This document shows, in pieces, positions 59,101-64,000 of a stretch of DNA of 64,000 nt (positions within the stretch are counted from its first letter, which is position 1; each line of letters begins with the position of its first letter). A program made the position numbers and the translations under genes. Source of the DNA: Siphonodentalium dalli (lineage: Eukaryota; Mollusca; Scaphopoda; Gadilida; Siphonodentaliidae); contig CP136065.1 in the NCBI GenBank assembly GCA_032622095.1, positions 26,361,141-26,425,140 of the forward strand. Reading direction: 5' to 3'. Below the pieces are notes generated by a model. It saw only the letters and a program-made list of their open reading frames with translations, did not search any database and was not told the origin of the DNA.

Positions 59101-59330
59101 TGAGTACATTCTATGTATAGAGGGCGACATGTACATGTACATGTGGGGGGGGGGGGGTCGCAGACATTATGACAAAGGCGAAAATAGAACACACAGATAA
59201 TGCATTGTATGTATAGAGCACGGCATGCACATGTTCATAGCGGCAGACATTGTGACAAAGGCGAAAATAAAACCCAGAGATAATGCATTGTATAGGCATG
59301 GAGGGCGACGTATACACACACACAGTAACA
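59101..59330 (+). repeat. Right boundary of the satellite, decaying units
   Basis: The last three recognisable units end here. They carry expanded boxes (ACATGTACATGTACATG at 59,128, TGTATGTATAGAGCACGGC at 59,207, TATAGGCATGGAGGGCGACG near 59,291) and GAACACACAG or AACCCAGAG in place of AATCCACAG. After the CACACACACAGTAACAG stretch at about 59,315-59,330 the 75-bp register is lost. Confidence 0.85.
59145..59157 (+). repeat. Run of 13 G inside a boundary unit
   Basis: Thirteen consecutive G follow ACATGTACATGT and precede TCGCAGACATT, replacing the usual TAG before TCGCAG. It is the only long homopolymer G run I noticed in the window. It could be genuine slippage at the array margin or a sequencing or consensus artefact; the length should be treated as uncertain. 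Confidence 0.9.
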
Positions 59331-60420
59331 GTGAGTTAACCCTTCCATGATGGGAGCTGCGCTGATGATGCATTGAATGTCCTGTGCCAATGCATTCTCT
59401 TATATATGCGGGTTCACATGGATAGCCTGGCATATGCACTGGCTTACAATGTAAAGGTAAATATTGTTAGACATTCATTCTTGACCAATCAGGCCTCAGT
59501 GTCTATTTTATTTTCTCCTTTTTCCCCTCCCCGTCCGCTAGATGTCACTCCGAAACACATTTGCACCAGTGTTATCCTATAGCGAGGGAAGCATATGCAC
59601 ATGGTTGATTTCACGATTATGGTGCAGATGTGATTGGATCGGCTTTATATTGAGGGCGACGGCTATATATAGTCGGACCAGTGACGACGCTCACGACTTT
59701 TGTATTGATGAAGACACTTGCACACAGTCGGACAGTATGGCGGGAGCGAAAATAGAATCCCAAATATAATGTTTTGTATGGAAGTCGACGCTTACACATC
59801 AGAAAACGCTGTAGGGTGGTGGCGACATTTACACCACTGACTCTGCTTATATGTAGCCTGTGGCGGCGATGCACGTTGCCATTGTCGAATATTGCGTGAT
59901 GTCGGCGACAATTGGATCGCCTGGGTGAGGGTTTCTTGTGCGGGGTGGGCGATGCAGGGACATGCATATTCATGTTGTCGAACTCATGGATCCAAACGTG
60001 TAGATGTTGATGCAGTCAAGCTCTGGCTGGTAGTGGCGACATTGGATGGCTCTGATGATGCTTAGCTGGGGAACCCTGGACATAGATCAGGATCAATACT
60101 ACATGCATAGCATTATATGGTACTGATAGTCGTTGGTAGGAGCGATACTTTCTATGATCTTGTAATATTGGTGACATGTTCGCGAACAGCCCAGAATTAT
60201 GGATGGTGGTGAAGGAATTGATCACACCCACTATATGCTCTGTTAATATAGTAAGAGGGACATACAGACGTAGTATGAAACTTGAATTCGATTGTATGGA
60301 GGGCGACGTATACACATATAGTCGAACACAGGGAGGCGGAGTTGAAATTCGAACCAACCAGTATATGGATTTACAATGAGCGCAACGTATGCACACAGTC
60401 TGATACGATGTCACTGTGCC
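59331..60420 (+). other. Flank with fossil satellite units, no gene
   Basis: Mostly single-copy sequence. Isolated, heavily mutated satellite units lie at about 59,650-59,685 (TGAGGGCGACGGC, then TATAGTCGGACCAGTG), 59,710-59,795 (CACACAGTCGGACAGTATGG, GAGCGAAAATAGAATCC, then TTTTGTATGGAAGTCGACG) and 60,290-60,350 (TTGTATGGAGGGCGACG, then CATATAGTCGAACACAGG). The reading frames here (up to 132 codons on the minus strand at 60,016-60,414) have no recognisable domain, and one runs through a fossil unit, so I do not call genes. Confidence 0.65.
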
Positions 60421-61060
60421 GAAATTGCATCAACATAATAAACTGAATATTTATTTAAAATACTTGAGGCATAAGATATGAAACATTTGTCATCGGATGA
60501 TAAAATAAATAATATTTGACATACGTGTGTATTTGGATTTCGGCAAATGGTTTATAATTCTATGAAATCGTCAACTTTCAAATTTGGTCTGTGTAATGGC
60601 TATATAGAACCTGAAAGTACGTTAGACCGCATTAGGGTAAAATATTTACGTGACGTAACATATGTATATTGAACTAATTTAAACACAGAAACAAAGGAGC
60701 TGACGCGGATACATTATAGTGCTCAGAAAATGGGACATTATCTTCATACCTAATTATATACTTCCACTGGAAAAACGTGTCAAAGGAGTGCCGTCAAACC
60801 AACAACACCTGTCGCCGTGATTGATACACGTAAAACGGTGACATGTTGTGATTGAGAGAAACCGGAAAGTATGCAACGTGTGGGCGCTGAAATGGATCCC
60901 TGGAAGTGGACAAACACAATGTGTGATCTGACAATCGATCTCTGTAATCACAGGACAAACGATCCCATTTACTACAGCCCTAGAGACAAAGAGGCAGCAT
61001 GTCGCCTCGCGGTACACTGAGTGGCGACACTTGTGTGATCTTGCTCATAGAACTACGCTG
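60421..61060. other. AT-rich flank, no recognised feature
   Basis: I see no gene, RNA or mobile element that I can support. A minus-strand frame of 87 codons (60,754-61,017) is cysteine-rich but matches no family I know and shows no coding signature. At 61,023 there is a single GGCGACACTTGTGT, identical over 14 bases to a common variant of the 75-bp satellite unit (for example near 13,846). The interval immediately precedes the retrotransposon relic and may include further degraded parts of it that I cannot recognise. Confidence 0.5.
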
Positions 61061-61326
61061 ACACAAGCACGCCCAAAGTGTCCGATCGAACAGAAAATCG
61101 TTGAAGATGAATTTCACTTTATAATGAAATGACCCCTATATTTTGATTTAGAAATGAACAACTGTATAGGGTGACGAATTTGGAATATAATGGATTTAGC
61201 GCTATGGCTGAATTCCAGCAATTCAAATCGATCCTCGAAAATGAAAAAAACATTTTTGTTTATAGAATGCCCCACTTGATCCCAGCAGTAACAGCTATGC
61301 ATATTAATATTCAACAACATTGGTAG
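61061..61326 (+). pseudogene. Dead non-LTR retrotransposon fragment (reverse-transcriptase ORF, C-terminal end)
   Basis: Plus-strand translation from about 61,067 reads ARPKCPIEQKI then VEDEFHFIMK, then a TGA stop at 61,130-61,132, then PLYFDLE. The pattern (E/V)EDEFHF followed by a cysteine-proline-x-Tyr box is characteristic of the extreme C-terminus of animal LINE reverse-transcriptase ORFs; here the expected Cys codon has become TGA, and the Cys-x-x-Cys pair that usually precedes EDEFHF is missing. A frame change then leads, from 61,165, into a stop-free tail containing MAEFQQFKSILENE and ending at TAG 61,324-61,326, which resembles the usual F-x-x-hydrophobic tail of these proteins. With an internal stop and a frameshift it cannot be functional. 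The upstream catalytic domain is not visible. Assignment rests on remembered family patterns, not a search. Confidence 0.6.
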
Positions 61327-62030
61327 CATCCTATATATTAATTTATATAGTGGGTTTTATTTTAAAGACATACTATGGACTTGTTCGGGTGTGTGAAACC
61401 GATAAGTTAGTATTCATGCGCTATTGCAACTGGAGGAATGTACCATTCTACTAACATCGCCGAATATCTCAACCAAATCGACCGTACCACTCCACAGAAA
61501 ACATTGTCTGAACAACGTTCAACTGTAAGTATTTACTTCTGGTTTCGGGATGCAACTATCTGCGATAAAATGACAAAAACGATTTCGCCACCGAGAGTCA
61601 CTGCATTTAAATAATATACATGTCTAAGAATGACGGTGTCTGTTGTCAATTTGGATATACTATTTGTGTCAATTAACTACTTTCCGCAAGATTATTCTCC
61701 ATTGCTATTTGGTCACCCTAACAGAGTGTTTCCCATCAATTTAAGCGGCATATATACCTAATTCTATATTCAAAGAAATATTGTCATATTACTTGTGGCA
61801 CTTATTAGTGTTAGTGTAAACATATTGTTATTTCCAAATCCAACATAACATAATATACAGATGATACAAATATGCAAATATCAGATATAAGAGATAATGT
61901 ATGGAAATGAGGATCAGACAACAAGCCCGATGGCTTATATGGAGTCTTCTCCTCAACTTATTAGTGTTGTGTGTTGCATACTGTTTTATGCTAATAAATG
62001 TTATGTCATGGTATCTTCCGTTACAGTGAT
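61327..62030. other. AT-rich spacer between LINE relic and second tandem repeat
   Basis: About 700 bp with no gene, RNA or repeat that I can support. The start may be the 3' untranslated tail of the LINE relic (TATATTAATTTATATAGTGG just after its stop), but I see no clear poly-A tail or target-site duplication. The remainder is AT-rich and single-copy in this window. Confidence 0.5.
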
Positions 62031-64000
62031 TACTGAGGGAGGGCTCGACAATTAGTGGTTCTCAGAGCCTCGCCGACACTTACCGTAATGCTATGGTGCC
62101 CTGCCGACAATTATTCTCGATGTGTCGACAACACTGACCCCGATTATCTGTTGTGACGTTGGGAAACGTGCCTGTACTGATCGTGACAATGCGGGGTAGG
62201 TGCTGAAACTCTCGGGTTCCAAATGGCATTAATCGTGACTCTCGAGACCCGCCAACACTAATCGTTAGTCACGATTCGTGATAGTGGAGACACCGATGTT
62301 GACCGCGAACTTGGGGCTCCGCCGACACTTACTGCGACTGTCGGGGACCCACCAGCATATATAGGGTTATTTTTCTGAGCCCCGCTGACATTTGCCGTGA
62401 CTTTGGGGGACCATGTGAGACCCTGCCAACACTTACTGTGGATCTTGGTCCCCGCCGTCTCCTACCGTGATTCGTGTGGCTTCCCCGACACAGGTTGTGC
62501 GACTAAAGGGGCACCACCGCTGCCATGCAGTCTTTCTCTGGCCCATGTCAACAATGGCCCTGACTCTTGTGGAGGTGTCGTTATAGATGGTGACTCTAGT
62601 GACCCCACATACACTTATCGTGATTCTTAGAGCCCGGCGGACAATATCACCATTCCAGGGACCCAACCGACACTGCTACTGATAATGGTCTAATGAGGCA
62701 GGCGGCGCCGACACTTATCGTGATCCTACCGCCATTCCAGGGGCACTGCTAATCTTAATGTTATGCTGGGGCAGGCGCCGACACTTACTCCGGGGCCCGT
62801 CGACACTGACCTTGCGCCAGGGGCCACATTGGAACCGTTACTGTTACTCTGGGGGCACCGATTCTCGAGGCGCCGCCGACACTAATGTACCGTCATCCTA
62901 GAGGCCCCACCGACCACCGACAATGTGCCGTACTATTACTCTGGGCGAGACGCTGACACTTACCGTGATTATATGGGCCCGCCGACATTTACCGTGATTC
63001 CCGAGACCAGACGACATTTACCGCCATCTCGGGGCCCCACCGACTCTGTCTTTGATTCTGGGGAAAGACCCGACATTGACATGTCTCTCGGGTTCTAGAC
63101 GACACTAATCTTGACTATCTTGAACACCGCCGAATTTGATTGTGACTGGGGTGATACACCGACTCTGACAGTGATCCTGGGAGTTCACTTGATACTTACC
63201 GCGATTATCGGGGGACCCACCGATATCTACGGGGATTTTCTGAGCCCCGCCGACATTGACCGTGACTCTGGTGGCCCCGCACACACATATACGGTGATTG
63301 TTTTGCTCACCCACCCCGCCGACACATGTTGTGTAACTGTGGGGGCACCGATACTGCATTCTTTCTCTGGGCGCTGTCAACAACGACCGTGATCATCGGG
63401 ACCCCGCCGACACTAGGACTCTGTGGTAGGTGTCGATATTTACCGTGAAATGGAAGTGCCGACACAGATTGTGACTCTTACAGGTGAACCTAATCCTCAT
63501 TTTGAGGCCCCACCGACACTGTTGCTCTTACTCTGGGGATGACGGCGACATTTTGGCGATCTTTGGGCCCCACCGGCTCTATTGTTGTTACTCTGGGGAA
63601 GCGGCGACACTTATCGTGATTATCGGGGGCCCACTGGCATTGTTCCTATTTCTCTGGGGAGGAGGCGACACTTATATTGTTTCTCTGGGCCCCATCTAGG
63701 CTGTTACTGTTACTCTGGGGAGGAGGCGACACTTATACTGTTTCTCTGGGCCCCATCTAGGCTGTTACTGTTACTCTGGAGAGGCGTCGACACCGATCGT
63801 GATATTCTGGGTCCACCAACATTCTTAATGTTACTGTTACTCTGGGGAGGCGGCGACACTAAACGTGATTCTCGGTGCCCCACTGACACTGTTACTGTGT
63901 CCTACTGTGATGGCGGCGACACTAATCGTGATTCTCGGTGACCCACGGACACTGCTACTGTTACTGCGGAGATAGCGGCGACACTTGTCGTGATTATCTA
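62031..64000 (+). repeat. GC-rich about 30/61-bp tandem repeat, open at the window end
   Basis: From about 62,031 the sequence changes to GC-rich, imperfect tandem repeats built of two related half-units: one reading roughly CCGCCGACACTTACCGTGAT then TCTCGGGG, the other CCCCACTGACACTG then TTACTGTTACTCTGGGG. On the left (62.0-63.4 kb) half-units of about 30-45 bp are irregular. On the right the two halves form a regular dimer, with GGCGAC boxes at 63,544, 63,603, 63,664, 63,725, about 63,786, 63,852, 63,915 and 63,977 (spacing 59-66 bp, typically 61). Since 61 is not divisible by three, reading frames through it are spurious. The array continues past the window. Confidence 0.9.
63600..63786 (+). 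repeat. Most regular 61-bp dimer units of the second repeat
   Basis: Three consecutive 61-bp units. Those beginning at GGAGGCGACACTTATATTG (63,661) and GGAGGCGACACTTATACTG (63,722) are almost identical over their full length, including the shared CCCCATCTAGGCTGTTACTG box. They mark a recent single-unit duplication inside an otherwise decayed array. Confidence 0.88.

Larger units (their letters stand above)
281..59330 (+). repeat. 75-bp satellite DNA array, about 780 head-to-tail units
   Basis: A single unbroken array of a 75-bp unit. Landmarks in order are GGAGGGCGACAC, CGTACATAGTCGCAGAC, ATTATGACAAAGGCG, AAAATAAAATCC and ACAGATACTGCATTGTAT; the spacing between equivalent landmarks is 75 bp wherever I counted, for example ACAACGG at 6,721, 6,796, 6,871, 6,946, 7,021 and 7,096. 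Consensus GC is about 43%. All units point the same way and no transposon or other insertion interrupts them. Named variants recur: a 79-bp form with GCATGCATTG, a 61-bp form missing the TATGGAGGGCG part (CTGCAACAGACGTACATAG), a CGTAACGCTTAGATTATG form, and a truncated TATGGAGTCGATAGAC form. The long reading frames here come from a unit length divisible by three, not from coding. Function is unknown; known parallels are centromeric, pericentromeric or subtelomeric satellites, and nothing in the sequence chooses among them. Confidence 0.97.

Noticed and set aside
59145-59157. G-quadruplex
   Set aside because: A single uninterrupted run of 13 G without separate spaced G tracts is weak evidence for a defined quadruplex, and its length may be a sequencing artefact.
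281-59330. Hundreds of long reading frames with 25-residue repeats on both strands, up to 386 codons
   Set aside because: They arise because the unit is 75 bp and the consensus lacks stops in four of six frames. Stops and frame changes from short, insertion and CpG-decay units interrupt every frame, overlapping frames are equally open, and no start, splice or codon-bias signal supports one of them.
281-59330. CRISPR array
   Set aside because: Repeats are contiguous with no unique spacers, the period is 75 bp of which all positions are repeated, and the surrounding sequence is eukaryotic.
281-59330. Membrane or cysteine-rich repeat protein on the minus strand (VDFIFAFVIMSATM or CGFYFRLCHNVCDY pattern)
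   Set aside because: These are alternative minus-strand readings of the same DNA; both are open at once, and substitutions do not preserve hydrophobicity or cysteines preferentially.
60651-60658. TGACGTAA, a CRE/ATF-like site
   Set aside because: A single 8-bp match in AT-rich flank is expected by chance and has no associated gene.
60754-61017. Minus-strand 87-codon frame, cysteine- and histidine-containing
   Set aside because: No family resemblance, no supporting signals, and it lies next to a plus-strand retrotransposon relic.
62397-62666. Overlapping 77-codon frames on both strands
   Set aside because: They fall inside the GC-rich tandem repeat; open frames on both strands over the same bases indicate composition, not coding.
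63484-63941. Repetitive glycine/leucine-rich plus-strand frames
   Set aside because: They translate the 61-bp repeat, whose length is not divisible by three, so successive units are read in different frames.
1-64000. tRNA, rRNA or telomeric repeat
   Set aside because: I saw no cloverleaf box A/B pattern, no conserved rRNA core and no TTAGGG-like tract anywhere in the window.

Overview
This window is eukaryotic, almost certainly animal, repetitive DNA, and I support no intact protein-coding gene in it. About 92% of it (roughly 281-59,330) is one uninterrupted head-to-tail satellite array with a 75-bp unit, about 780 copies, all in the same orientation. Each unit carries the landmarks GGAGGGCGACAC, then TAGTCGCAGACATTATGAC, then AAAGGCGAAAATAAAATCC, then ACAGATACTGCATTGTAT. 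Because 75 is 3 x 25 and the consensus has no stop in four of six frames, the array yields hundreds of long but spurious reading frames with a 25-residue period.

Layout. Positions 1-280 hold badly decayed units at the left edge. From 281 to about 4,150 the units are individually diverged, with no obvious block copies. From about 4,150 to 41,200 the array is built of higher-order duplications: an 891-bp pair (4.15-5.77 kb), a run of six near-identical units (6.68-7.15 kb), a 7,687-bp tandem duplication (10.17-17.85 and 17.85-27.88 kb) whose second copy holds a further 2,337-bp tandem duplication, nested 457-bp pairs, a 680/755-bp pair (27.9-29.3 kb), a colinear relation of 7.2-13.3 kb to 28.9-35.1 kb, and a 2,925-bp (39-unit) duplication at 35.3-41.2 kb that is almost identical between copies. 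From 41.2 to 54.2 kb the array is a mosaic of the same variant units. A 1,495-bp duplication lies at 54.2-57.0 kb and a 150-bp dimer zone at 57.1-57.9 kb. The array decays at 59.1-59.33 kb next to a run of 13 G.

Right flank. 59.33-62.03 kb is mostly single-copy sequence with a few fossil satellite units. At about 61.06-61.33 kb it holds what reads as the 3' end of a dead non-LTR retrotransposon (LINE) reverse-transcriptase ORF. From 62.03 kb to the window end lies a second, unrelated-looking GC-rich tandem repeat of about 30/61 bp, which runs off the edge.

How it fits together. Diverged edges, a homogenised interior, and block copies that differ by whole units are what unequal crossing-over or gene conversion would produce. 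The commonest unit variants are CpG to TpG or CpA changes, which suggests the array is or was CpG-methylated in the germline. The organism cannot be named from this sequence; the LINE relic and the methylation footprint fit an invertebrate or other animal genome.
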